A stretch of DNA of 64,000 bases. It comes from Paenibacillus phyllosphaerae. GTDB taxonomy: Bacteria; Bacillota; Bacilli; Paenibacillales; Paenibacillaceae. Shown here one piece after another: positions 28,797 through 36,856 of this stretch; positions within the stretch are counted from its first letter, which is position 1; each line of letters begins with the position of its first letter. The stretch is taken from NCBI RefSeq assembly GCF_014192105.1, contig NZ_JACHXK010000001.1, positions 248,001 through 312,000 on the forward strand, written 5' to 3'. The notes beneath the pieces are model-generated. The model searched no databases. It had not been told where the DNA came from and saw nothing but the letters and a program-made list of their open reading frames with translations. A program made the translations under genes and the position numbers.

Positions 28797-29762
28797 CTAT
28801 AATAATCCGTCTTCGCCGAGCTTCTTGGCAATTCGGTCAGCCGCCAGTACCAACACGACAGCGATAGCCCCCTGGAATAAGCCCAACGCAGTCGCGCGGC
28901 TGAAATCCCCGTTCTCGATCCCCCAGCGGTAGACAAGTACCGGTATGGTGGTAGTAAACTCGGTCGTAACCTTGTTCTGCAGCGCGTACACTCGTTCAAA
29001 CGAGCCCTCCATCACCTTGCCCAAATTCAGAATCAGCAAGGTCACGATAGTAACTCGGATCGATGGTAAAGTGATATTCCACATTTTCCGTCCTCGGCCG
29101 GCACCATCTACAGTAGCCGCTTCGTACAGTTCCGGGTTAATACCACTGATAGCAGCCAAGTAAATGATAGTTCCCCATCCCATGCTCTGCCAGACCCCAA
29201 TAGCCAAGTAACTGATCAGCCAGTTGGAATCCTCCTGCAGGAATGGAACTCTATTGAAGCCTAATTGTTCAATAACATTATTAACAAGTCCATTGCCTTC
29301 ACTAAGTAACTGGTAGGCAAGGGCTCCAATAATGATCCAGGACAAGAAATGTGGCAGATACAGCAGCGTCTGATTGATACGCTTGAAAAATACATTTTTG
29401 ATTTCGTTAAGCAGCAGCGCAAGCACAATCGGCATCGTGAAGCTAAATAAAAGGTCAAGGGTATTAAGCAGCAACGTATTCCGTAAAGCACGGATAAAGT
29501 CTGGCTTATTGAATATTTCATTAAAGACCTCAAAGCCAACCCATTCACTACCCCAGAATCCTCTTGCTATCTTGTAGTCCTTGAAAGCAAGCAGCAGCCC
29601 GGACATCGGCGCATACTTGAACACCAGCACAAAAGCCAGCGGAAGCAGAAGCAGCAGATAAAGCTGCCAATCTCGTCTGATGGAATATTTCAACCCGTCA
29701 CGGTCTGCTCTCATATGCTTTTGTACCGTTCTGTTCTTTGATGAAGCGTTTTCAATTTTCAT
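28797..29762 (-). CDS. LplB/YteP-type ABC permease
   Basis: The 321-residue membrane protein carries the signature LLLPLAFVLVFKYAPMSGLL near its first transmembrane segment and the EAA loop YEAATVDGAGRGRKMWNITLP. It is the first gene of the operon permease B, permease C, binding protein, GH105. The start at 29762 follows GGGGGTGAG; an ATG six codons upstream overlaps that site. A promoter with operator blocks shared with the large PL11 gene lies 70-200 bases upstream. Confidence 0.92.
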   Translation of the reverse strand: MKIENASSKNRTVQKHMRADRDGLKYSIRRDWQLYLLLLLPLAFVLVFKYAPMSGLLLAFKDYKIARGFWGSEWVGFEVFNEIFNKPDFIRALRNTLLLNTLDLLFSFTMPIVLALLLNEIKNVFFKRINQTLLYLPHFLSWIIIGALAYQLLSEGNGLVNNVIEQLGFNRVPFLQEDSNWLISYLAIGVWQSMGWGTIIYLAAISGINPELYEAATVDGAGRGRKMWNITLPSIRVTIVTLLILNLGKVMEGSFERVYALQNKVTTEFTTTIPVLVYRWGIENGDFSRATALGLFQGAIAVVLVLAADRIAKKLGEDGLL

Positions 29763-29830
29763 ATTCTCACCCCCATGCATGATTATTTTCTCGCCGGTTT
29801 GTGGTTCCTGCTTCGGCGTGATATGTTTGC

Positions 29831-29963
29831 ATCATAGCAGTCGAAACGAATCTTGGTAAATCGCGAGTATTGATTAAGGTAGACACTTTTGATTAATCTC
29901 AGTCATTTCAACGAAAAATGCGTACTAATTAATCAATTGTTGTAGATATAAGCAAAAGTAGCG
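29831..29963 (-). promoter_or_regulatory. Promoter and operator copy B upstream of the LplB operon
   Basis: The minus strand has TTTACC (29855-29860), an 18-base spacer and TATGAT (29831-29836), the same boxes and spacing as at 23546-23575. Two conserved blocks precede it: about 29853-29895 (AATCAAAAGTGTC and TTAATCAATACTCG) and about 29929-29963 (ACTTTTGCTTATA with AATTGATTA). The weak -35 and the paired upstream blocks fit activation by an AraC-family protein. Confidence 0.65.
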
Positions 29964-30004
29964 CTAACGCTTGAGGCATTTAACAAGACTGTTGCATCCA
30001 TAGG

Positions 30005-32275
30005 TTACGATGTCGCAAGCTTGGAGTTCTTATAACAGCTAGGGGACACACCTTCATACTTGAGGAAGAACCGGTTGAGACTCCGAACATTTAAGTATCC
30101 GATCTCTGAAGCAATCTGCGTTATTGTCTGATTAGATTCCAGCAGCAGCTTTTTCGCTTTCTCGATCCGCAGATAATTGATGTAATCGATCAAGCTCTTC
30201 CCTGTTGATTCGTACACAATCCTGCGCATATAAGAGTAGCTGATGCCAATCTCTTTAGCCATATCCTCAAACACTATTTCCTCACAGAAATGACTCTCCA
30301 GATATTTAATAATCTTCTCGCCGTAATTTACTTCGCTGTTGCTACGTGTCAGGTACTGAATAATCTCACCGAAGAATCCGAGCAAATATTCCTCAAGCTC
30401 ATCAAGCGTGTCGATGGAGGCGATTATGGAGTAGATATTCCCTCTTCCCGCAAAGATACGAGCCGTATTGATGTTATTCTCTCTAAGGTGCTTTATAGTG
30501 ACGCCAACCAATTGGTTATAGATAAACATAATGTTATCGTAAGAGATGTACTCAACCCCCAGAATTTCATCCCGGATGATTGCTAACTCTTCTACAATAC
30601 TGTCGAGGCTGCCGGTCTCCAGAAAATTAATAATTCGTCTCTCGCTGTTGGCAGGGTAAATATATTTTTTACTTCGCTCTGTTTCCTCTTTCCAAAAGGT
30701 TATGCTGCCGCTTCCTTCAATCATTCGGAACTTAATGACTTCATTGGCTTCCTCTATGCGGCCCGATACTTCGGAGCTATTCTCTGTCTGGCTGCTTACG
30801 CCGATCGTTACGGTATGCCCGAGCAATTGCATTGCTCTGTCCCGTATTACATGAAGTCCTCCATGAATATCATTTAGTTTGCTGTCGAGCTCCTCTTGCC
30901 CGTAATTAATCACAATAACGAAGCTGCCTCCCCCTTGATAAACACATCTTGCATGAACCTTTTCCATAAATAGCGCTTCACATTCGTTGATCAACAGATA
31001 TCGGTGGTAGTTCCGGGCTTCCTGACTGTTCTTATTTACATACCGCGTGTATTGGTCTATGGAAATTACAGCCACTAAGTAGAATGGTTCCGGGAACATT
31101 TCGGCGACCTGATTGCTTACTTCACCTTGAAGCAATTTACGTACCGCCAAACTGCGGATATCTTGCTCACGTTCTTGCAGCAGCTTATAAAGGCTTTCCT
31201 CCTCCTCTTGCATTCGTTTAAACGCTGTATCCAGAAAAGCCAGTTCATTCCTCTTATCATAATTTCCCCAATTATTTTTGGTCTGGATGGTTCTAACCAG
31301 GTCTCGCACCGGCTTAGACAACCAAGTGGCGAGGAAGAAGGTCAACAAGGTTCCTGCCATTATAATGATGGCAGTTATAAAAATGATACTGCGTTGCAAA
31401 TTGCGTGTTTGAATCATCAAATCGTCTACCGAGTAAAGACTTACATTCCACCATCCGTAAAAATCCGAGCGAGACCACGTATACAGCAAGTGCTCCCCTT
31501 CAAGTTCATGGAATGCATAGCCCTCTTTATTTCCACTTTTCAATATTTCTTGAATAAAAGGCTGTTCGCTGCCTTGAGTAAGAAGTAGGCTTTTATTATT
31601 ATGTGAAATAATGGTGCTATCCGAATCCATTAGCAAGTAGCCATTCTTAGCTGGTTTAGGTGAATTCAGGTGACTCTCAATCTGGCTTTCAAGCAAATTG
31701 ACTACTATTGTTCCACGTGTAGTAGTCGATAGGCGGGATAACGGCAGCACGTAGGAGACAACATTCACCCCAGAGCTCAGCTTACGCGGGTACCATACAC
31801 CCTTGATCCCTTTTCGCCCTATGAGAGCCTCCTGTATCCAGTCCGTCGGCTCATACCGATCTAATGTTATAATTCCCTTGTCCGTAGAGACGACATAATC
31901 TGCCCCTTCCAGCAAAAAGTATGAGGAATGTACGCCTTCCACACCGTGAATCAAGTTTAGCAACTCTTTTAACACAGTTTGCGCACTGCTCACATAATAA
32001 TAATTTTGGTTCAAAACTTCGTATTTCTGGAAGCTCCGAATACGATCAAAAATGTTCGTGAGGTTAAAGCGCACTGTATCCTGTGTTAAGTTGTTGAGTG
32101 CTTGCTCATTCAGTTTACGGTTCGCATCCAGTTCTGCAAGTGCCGATTTTGCGATAGCGTTCTCCGAATTATGCAGAATCTGCGTACCGCTATACCATGT
32201 CAGAATTGCCGTGGGGATGGACATGACGCAGAATAAAATCAACACTAGCTGAAGCAACATAGGTATTCGCTTCAT
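30005..32275 (-). CDS. YtdP-like membrane-bound AraC-family regulator
   Basis: The product of about 756 residues has an N-terminal transmembrane segment (LLQLVLILFCVMSIPTAIL), an extracellular Cache-like sensor region (about 35-285), a second transmembrane segment (SIIFITAIIIMAGTLLTFFL), a HAMP-like region, a GGDEF-like degenerate middle region, and a C-terminal AraC domain (MAKEIGISYSYMRRIVYES; LNRFFLKYEGVSPSCYK). It resembles B. subtilis YtdP/YesS, which sit beside YteP/YtcP/YtcQ importers. The sensor probably reads extracellular oligosaccharides and activates the LplB operon. The start at 32275 follows AAAGGTGGGA. Confidence 0.88.
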   Translation of the reverse strand: MKRIPMLLQLVLILFCVMSIPTAILTWYSGTQILHNSENAIAKSALAELDANRKLNEQALNNLTQDTVRFNLTNIFDRIRSFQKYEVLNQNYYYVSSAQTVLKELLNLIHGVEGVHSSYFLLEGADYVVSTDKGIITLDRYEPTDWIQEALIGRKGIKGVWYPRKLSSGVNVVSYVLPLSRLSTTTRGTIVVNLLESQIESHLNSPKPAKNGYLLMDSDSTIISHNNKSLLLTQGSEQPFIQEILKSGNKEGYAFHELEGEHLLYTWSRSDFYGWWNVSLYSVDDLMIQTRNLQRSIIFITAIIIMAGTLLTFFLATWLSKPVRDLVRTIQTKNNWGNYDKRNELAFLDTAFKRMQEEEESLYKLLQEREQDIRSLAVRKLLQGEVSNQVAEMFPEPFYLVAVISIDQYTRYVNKNSQEARNYHRYLLINECEALFMEKVHARCVYQGGGSFVIVINYGQEELDSKLNDIHGGLHVIRDRAMQLLGHTVTIGVSSQTENSSEVSGRIEEANEVIKFRMIEGSGSITFWKEETERSKKYIYPANSERRIINFLETGSLDSIVEELAIIRDEILGVEYISYDNIMFIYNQLVGVTIKHLRENNINTARIFAGRGNIYSIIASIDTLDELEEYLLGFFGEIIQYLTRSNSEVNYGEKIIKYLESHFCEEIVFEDMAKEIGISYSYMRRIVYESTGKSLIDYINYLRIEKAKKLLLESNQTITQIASEIGYLNVRSLNRFFLKYEGVSPSCYKNSKLATS

Positions 32276-32294
32276 TTGATTCCCACCTTTCATT

Positions 32295-32308
32295 ATAAAG
32301 CGCTTACA
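32295..32308 (-). promoter_or_regulatory. cre-like box in the leader of the YtdP-like gene
   Basis: ATAAAGCGCTTACA matches 12 of 14 positions of the CcpA consensus and has the palindromic core AAAGCGCTT. It lies 20 bases upstream of the ATG, directly before the ribosome binding site, so CcpA bound here would act as a roadblock. Confidence 0.55.
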
Positions 32309-32501
32309 GTAATGTGGTCGTTTCGAGCAATTACTTCCGTGTATTACGAATACAGTATTATTAATTATAAGGAAACCACATTAAATCGAAATGCAAGTTA
32401 GTATCACTTCCATGTCTTTTAGTAATATATTTATCATCCAATTTCCTTTTAACAGCATACTTTTCAGTCCTTGATACATCTAAAAGTAAGCAGACTGCTT
32501 T

Positions 32502-32574
32502 AATATATTTAATAGGGCCTATCCCAAAAGCTAGCCATTGGCTGCTTTTTGAAATAGACCCTATTAAATATATT
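32502..32574. repeat. 73-bp snap-back repeat, MITE-like
   Basis: AATATATTTAATAGGG (32502-32517) pairs perfectly with 32559-32574, and an inner imperfect stem (CTAT..AAAAGC with GCTTTT..ATAG) continues towards the centre. No gene ends next to it on either strand apart from the sigK side, and it lacks the form of a plain terminator. It may be the folded ends of a miniature or decayed insertion sequence. A genome-wide copy count would decide. Confidence 0.5.
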
Positions 32575-32661
32575 TACCGAGTTGTCCAACCCTATTTCGT
32601 ATATTCTTGCGTTTCTGCACAGTCACTTTCACGATCTTGCTTTCTGTCAAACCTGCATCGT

Positions 32662-32814
32662 TCATACGCTATTCGTAAGTCGCTGCGGTAAGACCAGTAA
32701 ATAATCGTCACGGCTGCCTGCCTGCGCTACGGCTAGAGAACTCAATTCCCCGATCGGAACCTCTTCGAGAATCACATTTTTTCGAGCGCACTATATTTCT
32801 TTTACTCTCGGCAT
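32662..32814 (-). pseudogene. Unidentified 51-codon remnant with an in-frame stop
   Basis: From an ATG at 32814 the frame reads MPRVKEI, a TAG, then continues to a TGA at 32662 (LEEVPIGELSSLAVAQAGS, DDYLLVLPQRL). Codon use looks coding, but there is no ribosome binding site and one internal stop. I do not recognise the parent. It lies between the snap-back repeat and the sigK terminator; the rest of 32294-32896 shows no gene. Confidence 0.25.
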
Positions 32815-32875
32815 AAAAAAGCTCCCCTTACAGTAAACAGGTTTTAATTATTTCACCTGTCTACCATGAGGGGAC
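32815..32875 (-). terminator. sigK terminator
   Basis: On the minus strand, GTCCCCT near 32869-32875 pairs with AGGGGAGC at 32821-32828, with an inner ACAGGT/ACCTGT stem, and is followed by T6. It lies 22 bases past the sigK stop. Confidence 0.7.
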
Positions 32876-32896
32876 CATTCAAGAGCAGTCCGTTTT

Positions 32897-33598
32897 TTAC
32901 TTCTTCTGCTTATAAAACTCATGATACAACTTCATGAGCGCCCTCTTCTCGATCCGCGACACGTAGGAGCGACTAATCCCAAGCTCCTTCGCAATCTCCC
33001 GCTGCGTCCGCTCTTCCCCACCGTGCTCTAGCCCGAATCTCCCGACGACAACTTCCTTCTCCCGATCATCCAGGATATCAAGATTCTTATAAATCTTGCT
33101 CTTCTCGATCTTCAGCTGCACTTTATCCACCACATCATCGGCTTCGGAACCGAGAATGTCAATCAGCGTGATTTCATTGCCCTCTTTGTCCGTTCCGATC
33201 GGATCGTGCAAGGAAACGTCCTTCTTCGTCTTCTTCAAACTCCGCAAATGCATAAGTATCTCGTTCTCAATACAACGGGCGGCGAAGGTCGCGAGTTTCG
33301 TGCCTTTGCCCTGCTGGAAGCTCTCGATCGCTTTGATCAGGCCGATCGTGCCTATGCTGATAAGGTCCTCCAGATCCTCTCCCGTGTTATCGAATTTTTT
33401 GACAATATGGGCTACTAAACGAAGGTTATGTTCTATAAGTAGATTTCGAGAATGCTGATTCCCTTCGGCCATGAGCTGCAGGTGCTTAAGTTCTTCTTCT
33501 TCATGCAGCGGCTGAGGAAAAGCGTTGTTCTTCACATAGGACACGAGCATTGTCAGCTGCTTAATAAACAAAGCAATCGCCGCGAATAATCCAGGCAT
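32897..33598 (-). CDS. sigK: Mother-cell sigma factor SigK, intact, hybrid 5' end
   Basis: The 233-residue product is a sporulation sigma factor: a short pro-like N-terminus ([20 protein letters not shown]), region 2 ([40 protein letters not shown]) and region 4 ([20 protein letters not shown]). In the mother cell SigK directs late coat genes and is made as a precursor processed at the N-terminus (family knowledge). Codons 1-66 (33401-33598) are AT-richer than the rest and have a second, diverged copy at 43450-43647. I infer that codons 1-66 and the promoter came with the inserted element and that codons 67-233 are original. GGAGG precedes the ATG. The coding sequence is uninterrupted, unlike in skin-carrying B. 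subtilis. Confidence 0.95.
   Translation of the reverse strand: MPGLFAAIALFIKQLTMLVSYVKNNAFPQPLHEEEELKHLQLMAEGNQHSRNLLIEHNLRLVAHIVKKFDNTGEDLEDLISIGTIGLIKAIESFQQGKGTKLATFAARCIENEILMHLRSLKKTKKDVSLHDPIGTDKEGNEITLIDILGSEADDVVDKVQLKIEKSKIYKNLDILDDREKEVVVGRFGLEHGGEERTQREIAKELGISRSYVSRIEKRALMKLYHEFYKQKK
33381..33420. other. Left junction of the sigK-inserted element (candidate att site)
   Basis: Homology between the two sigK 5' copies ends at codon 66. On the plus strand, TTGAC (33399-33403) is shared with the right junction at 43448-43452. To the left lies the sigK C-terminal half; to the right the element-borne 5' end begins. The exact crossover could differ by a few bases, since CGTGTT also occurs on both sides. 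I therefore give a window, not a point. Confidence 0.65.
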
Positions 33599-33671
33599 TT
33601 GTTAGGGCCACCTCCATGCTGATTTGGCGCGAGTAATGCGAGATGTCCCGCGCTTTCCCTGAGGACTGTTC

Positions 33672-33703
33672 TATAGTGTATGTGGGCGGTGGCCTATCCG
33701 TGC
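33672..33703 (-). promoter_or_regulatory. SigE/SigK-type promoter of the intact sigK
   Basis: The minus strand has CATACACTA (33674-33682), which fits the SigK -10 form CATANNNTA and the SigE -10 form CATACANT. An AC dinucleotide at the -35 position lies about 17 bases upstream. The same boxes occur before the displaced copy at 43720-43748, which supports a real mother-cell promoter. Confidence 0.65.
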
Positions 33704-33763
33704 CTGTACTGAAGTGATAAGCATTTTAATTTTAGCCGTTGTTTCAACCTCCTGTATTAGAGG

Positions 33764-33946
33764 TTAATCTGAATCTCTACACCACATCTTAAATCCCTCC
33801 GATGACTCATAGGTACTTAATTGACCCAATGCGAACCTTAGTCCATTAATTCTCCCTTTATCGTAATCATTTATTACTTCTCTCGTTAACACTTGATCAA
33901 TTTCATCTATGCAGGCTTGTCTAATTTGATTTATCCACTGACTCAT
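33764..33946 (-). CDS. Small protein of unknown function in the element
   Basis: The 60-residue product (MSQWINQIRQACIDEIDQVL at its start) is mostly helical-looking and acidic. Its ATG has GGAG seven bases upstream and overlaps the end of the preceding gene by 26 bases, so the two are translationally coupled. It is last in a three-gene run that starts at a LexA-like box. I recognise no family; a recombination directionality factor is conceivable from size and place but unsupported by any motif. Confidence 0.65.
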   Translation of the reverse strand: MSQWINQIRQACIDEIDQVLTREVINDYDKGRINGLRFALGQLSTYESSEGFKMWCRDSD

Positions 33947-34319
33947 ACATTGTCTCCATTTCTTGTGTTCTCCAGATGCCGCTAAGTTGATCTATTTGCC
34001 ATTCCAGATGCCTCATGTATTCAATCATTGAACTCCTTGTTCTAGGCGTAACAAAACCAGGAACACCTTTTAATTCGACGCTTATCATATTCTCAAAGAG
34101 GCTGCTTTTCTTTTCAATTGGCCTGCAGCGAGTATCTCTGTACTTTTCAAGTAGGCCTCGCACTGCTTTCCATTTTTCAAGAGCAATACATAACTTGGCC
34201 AGATTCATGAAACGCGTCTCCTCCGGAATATGAGGTATCTCCGGGGCCTTCTTGTTTCGTTCAATAGTCAATTCAAGCACTTCAATGTTATGGTCCACTT
34301 CATTTATTAACTCATCCAT
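33921..34319 (-). CDS. Unknown protein of the element
   Basis: The 132-residue product (MDELINEVDHNIEVLELTIE) is helical-looking, with no membrane segment and no motif I recognise. The ATG at 34319 is preferred because GGAGGA lies seven bases upstream; an ATG five codons earlier sits before that site. It lies between the gene at 34339 and the coupled 60-residue gene, forming one SOS-type transcription unit. Confidence 0.7.
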   Translation of the reverse strand: MDELINEVDHNIEVLELTIERNKKAPEIPHIPEETRFMNLAKLCIALEKWKAVRGLLEKYRDTRCRPIEKKSSLFENMISVELKGVPGFVTPRTRSSMIEYMRHLEWQIDQLSGIWRTQEMETMYESVDKSN

Positions 34320-34338
34320 GAAGCTGTCCTCCACTGGG

Positions 34339-34659
34339 CTACTTCTTCCTTTGTAAGTAAGCCCTCTTCATTTTCTCTAATTGTTCGAAATAAGCTGTCA
34401 TTTGTTCTTCGCCGAATCTTTGATGCTCTACACGTTGACACCATTCATAACCAACGCTTAGAAGTAAATACCCCTCATTTCGATTGTCTGGATCCATGCA
34501 GAAATCAACTTCGATTGGGCCTGTTTCAAGCACTTTCTGAAACCATTGTTTCTTAATCGCTAGTGGACACGTAAAGATTTCCTCATCAACCACGATACCA
34601 GTTGTAGTTATGAGGGCTTTCTTCATTACTAAAGGCAAACTCAAACTCACCACCCACAT
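34339..34659 (-). CDS. Unknown protein under a LexA-like box
   Basis: The open frame extends upstream to 34701, but the first 14 codons run through a LexA-like operator, so translation probably starts at the ATG at 34659 or at a TTG seven codons later with GGTGAG upstream. The product (about 100-107 residues; VDFCMDPDNRNEGYLLLSVG in the middle) ends in a basic helix (KMKRAYLQRKK). I recognise no family. It is the first gene of a run with 33921-34319 and 33764-33946. Confidence 0.65.
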   Translation of the reverse strand: MWVVSLSLPLVMKKALITTTGIVVDEEIFTCPLAIKKQWFQKVLETGPIEVDFCMDPDNRNEGYLLLSVGYEWCQRVEHQRFGEEQMTAYFEQLEKMKRAYLQRKK

Positions 34660-34661
34660 AG

Positions 34662-34735
34662 GAACATTTGTTCGCATACAGTTATCATTACCATTTAGCA
34701 AAAAAATAAACCGACTGAACCTATCCAGTCGGTTT
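34662..34735 (-). promoter_or_regulatory. LexA-like box and hairpin, cassette 1
   Basis: GAACATTTGTTC (34662-34673) is the core of the Bacillus LexA operator (CGAAC-N4-GTTCG) and reads CGAACAAATGTTC on the minus strand. About 35 bases further is a hairpin, AAACCGACTG with CAGTCGGTTT (34708-34735), which ends the recombinase transcript. The same box-plus-hairpin pair recurs at 36496-36561, with recognisable similarity between the two, so the cassette is duplicated. Confidence 0.75.
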
Positions 34736-34786
34736 CACTCTATAGTTTTTGGTTTTAAGTAATGCTGTTAGCAACAACCCTCACCT

Positions 34787-36451
34787 TCATTTCTCTTCAA
34801 TTGGCACTATAATCTTCGTGTTTTTATAGCCCTTATGTAGTAACATAAAGCTCCTCTGAAGAATAACACCGGTCTGCTCAGAATCGCTCTGTAATGCCCC
34901 CAGATGTCCTATCACAGTCAGAACCACATGATCGTCAACGTATCTAACCAATATCTCATCAATTAATGTATCAATTACAAAGCGTTTATCATTTATAGCC
35001 AGTTGTTGACCACCTTGCTCAATAAATTCCGTAACCTTCTCGGTGATTTCTAAGATAGAGTTGTTGGTTACTTGCTGTTGTCGAGAGGCTTTTAACTGGC
35101 TGCTATACATGTTTAGATTTTCGTTTAAGCTATCCAAGGTTTTTCTGAGGCTTTGAAACTCCGCAAGCATTTCCTCTTCGTTAATAATACCATGTCGAAA
35201 TAATGTCTTTACTCGCTCGATCTCAGCCTCCTTCTCATGAATGTCTCTTTCGACAATAGCAACTGCATTGTTTAACTCCTCATATACCAATTCCGAGGTG
35301 GCCTGAAGTTGTTCAGTATAGTCTGCAGGATTTGACAGGAATTCCATAACGAGATCCCACAGGTAACCATCCAACAGGTCGCCACGAATGGTTTTGGCTG
35401 GACAACGCTGAACGCCTACTCCGTATCGCTTTGGGGTATGGTTGGGACAACGATAGCACGTATACTTACCATTTCGTCCGGTGTACGTGGTTGCAAGCCA
35501 TTTACGACCACAAAGTGCACATTTCAATATTGACTTGAGAAGGTATTCGTATTTGACATTCCCAGCCCGTGTGTAGTTGTTTTTTCGCTGCTTTTGTGCT
35601 AATTCAAACACACTCTCGTCTATAATTTGCGGTATAGGAACCATAAGCCATTCATCCTCGTTACGTATATCATAGATCTTTTTTGGATTTCCGCCCTTTG
35701 TCTTTACCCCCTTGACCTTCTTATATCGTCGTCGATTATAAAAGTACTTCCCGAGATATATTTCAGATTTAAGTATTCTCAGTATGGAGCTCGCTCCCCA
35801 GTTTTTGCTTTCACCTCGCTTAGGCATAACTCCCATCTCGTATAAACGATCACCAATCTGGCGATATGTAAGCCGATCATGGATATACCATTCGTATATT
35901 TTCCGAACAACATCGGCTTCTTCTTCATTAACAACAAGCGTTTGAGCAACTTTATCGTAACCAAAGGGAGCAACCCGCATTGGCATGACCTTTTTCTCTT
36001 TCTCCACGGCTCGAAGCCTTCCTCGGACCGTACGTTTCTTTATTAGAGACAACTCATACTGGGCAATAACGCTCATTAAGTTGAAAAACAGAAGTCCTTC
36101 AGGTGTTGTCTGATAATCCGTATCGACAAATACCAGTTTAACATTGTGCACCTCAAACTCACGGCAAATTAATAGCTTGTCCGTCAGGTCACGTGTTAGG
36201 CGATCTGGATGGGTTACGATTACATGCGAAATGTTTCCAGAGGCTACTTCGCTTCGTAGTCGATCCAAAATTGGCCGATCAATATCCTCACCACTAACAC
36301 CTTCCTCTCGATATACCAAAGGTGTTCCAGATGAACTAAGTCCTAGCTCTTCGATTTTCTTCTCACAAAGCTGTATCTGTACATCGAGGCTGCCTCCCTC
36401 ACTAACTTGCAGACCAGTTGAAACTCTGGCATAAATTGCAATGTTCTTCAA
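34787..36451 (-). CDS. Large serine recombinase (SpoIVCA class)
   Basis: The product of about 554 residues is a site-specific DNA recombinase. It has an N-terminal catalytic domain (IAIYARVSTGLQVSEGGSLD, with the nucleophile Ser in YARVS; ELSLIKKRTVRGRLR), a recombinase domain (PFGYDKVAQTLVVNEEEADV), a zinc ribbon with paired cysteines (CALCGRKW, CYRCPNHT) and a coiled coil (about 400-470). TTG at 36451 is the likely start because GGAGGT lies just upstream; an ATG 13 codons earlier is less likely. A LexA-like box is 45 bases upstream, and a hairpin at 34708-34735 ends it. It is the prime candidate for integrating and excising the element at sigK. Confidence 0.93.
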   Translation of the reverse strand: MKNIAIYARVSTGLQVSEGGSLDVQIQLCEKKIEELGLSSSGTPLVYREEGVSGEDIDRPILDRLRSEVASGNISHVIVTHPDRLTRDLTDKLLICREFEVHNVKLVFVDTDYQTTPEGLLFFNLMSVIAQYELSLIKKRTVRGRLRAVEKEKKVMPMRVAPFGYDKVAQTLVVNEEEADVVRKIYEWYIHDRLTYRQIGDRLYEMGVMPKRGESKNWGASSILRILKSEIYLGKYFYNRRRYKKVKGVKTKGGNPKKIYDIRNEDEWLMVPIPQIIDESVFELAQKQRKNNYTRAGNVKYEYLLKSILKCALCGRKWLATTYTGRNGKYTCYRCPNHTPKRYGVGVQRCPAKTIRGDLLDGYLWDLVMEFLSNPADYTEQLQATSELVYEELNNAVAIVERDIHEKEAEIERVKTLFRHGIINEEEMLAEFQSLRKTLDSLNENLNMYSSQLKASRQQQVTNNSILEITEKVTEFIEQGGQQLAINDKRFVIDTLIDEILVRYVDDHVVLTVIGHLGALQSDSEQTGVILQRSFMLLHKGYKNTKIIVPIEEK

Positions 36452-36495
36452 TTTGACCTCCATACATAAACACGGAAATGGATTAAACAACTACA

Positions 36496-36561
36496 GAACA
36501 TTTGTTCGTATACGTTATTTCCCAATATTATTAAAATAAACCGACTTTACTCAGTCGGTTT
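36496..36561 (-). promoter_or_regulatory. LexA-like box and hairpin, cassette 2
   Basis: GAACATTTGTTC (36496-36507) is identical to the box at 34662. The hairpin AAACCGACT with AGTCGGTTT lies at 36538-36561, and the DNA between is similar in both cassettes (AAATAAACCGACT before each stem). The box lies directly before the serine recombinase gene, so recombinase expression should rise on DNA damage (inference from LexA biology). Confidence 0.75.
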
Positions 36562-36633
36562 CGAAAGAAGCTTTCTAATAATAAACTCAATGACCTTTTT
36601 CTTTGCATCAGTAGCATCATTCTTAGTGGACAT
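36547..36633 (-). CDS. Very small basic protein, 28 residues
   Basis: The frame reads MSTKNDATDAKKKVIEFIIR then KLLSKPTE and TAA. Its ATG lies four bases past the stop of the 45-residue gene upstream, and its stop codon lies in the loop of the cassette 2 hairpin, so the gene fits exactly between its neighbours. The ribosome binding site (AAAGAG) is weak, which fits translational coupling. Function unknown; it could be amphipathic. Confidence 0.45.
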   Translation of the reverse strand: MSTKNDATDAKKKVIEFIIRKLLSKPTE

Positions 36634-36637
36634 ACCA

Positions 36638-36775
36638 TTACTCTTTATCTTCGACTGTAGTTCCTCCTTGCTCAAGTTTCTCTTCATGATCCATCCGTAC
36701 CTCCTCTTCCTTCATCCATAATTCAATTAGCTCTAGTGCTCGCTTTCTACTAGCAGCAGCGCCTATATCTGACAA
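36638..36775 (-). CDS. Small acidic protein of unknown function
   Basis: A TTG at 36775 has AGGAGG eight bases upstream and opens a 45-codon frame rich in Glu and Lys (ALELIELWMKEEEVRMDHEE). A longer in-frame start at 36847 would run through a strong terminator hairpin, so the short form is preferred. The AGGAGG is part of that hairpin's 3' arm; folding would hide the site and could control translation. No family recognised. Confidence 0.5.
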   Translation of the reverse strand: MSDIGAAASRKRALELIELWMKEEEVRMDHEEKLEQGGTTVEDKE

Positions 36776-36779
36776 TAAA

Positions 36780-36813
36780 AAAACCTCCTGATATCTCGAT
36801 ATCAGGAGGTTTT
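36780..36813 (-). terminator. Perfect 15-bp terminator hairpin
   Basis: AAAACCTCCTGATAT (36780-36794) pairs with 36799-36813 across a four-base loop, and the minus strand continues with T7. It ends the transcript of the gene at 36857-37621. Its 3' arm carries AGGAGG, which may serve the small gene at 36638-36775. Confidence 0.85.
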
Positions 36814-36856
36814 CCACTAACGCACTTACATTCACAATTGTATTCAAATGGATATT

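Noticed and set aside
36776..36847. Longer start for the small gene at 36638-36775
   Set aside because: The extension would pass through a perfect terminator hairpin; the TTG at 36775 has AGGAGG at good spacing.
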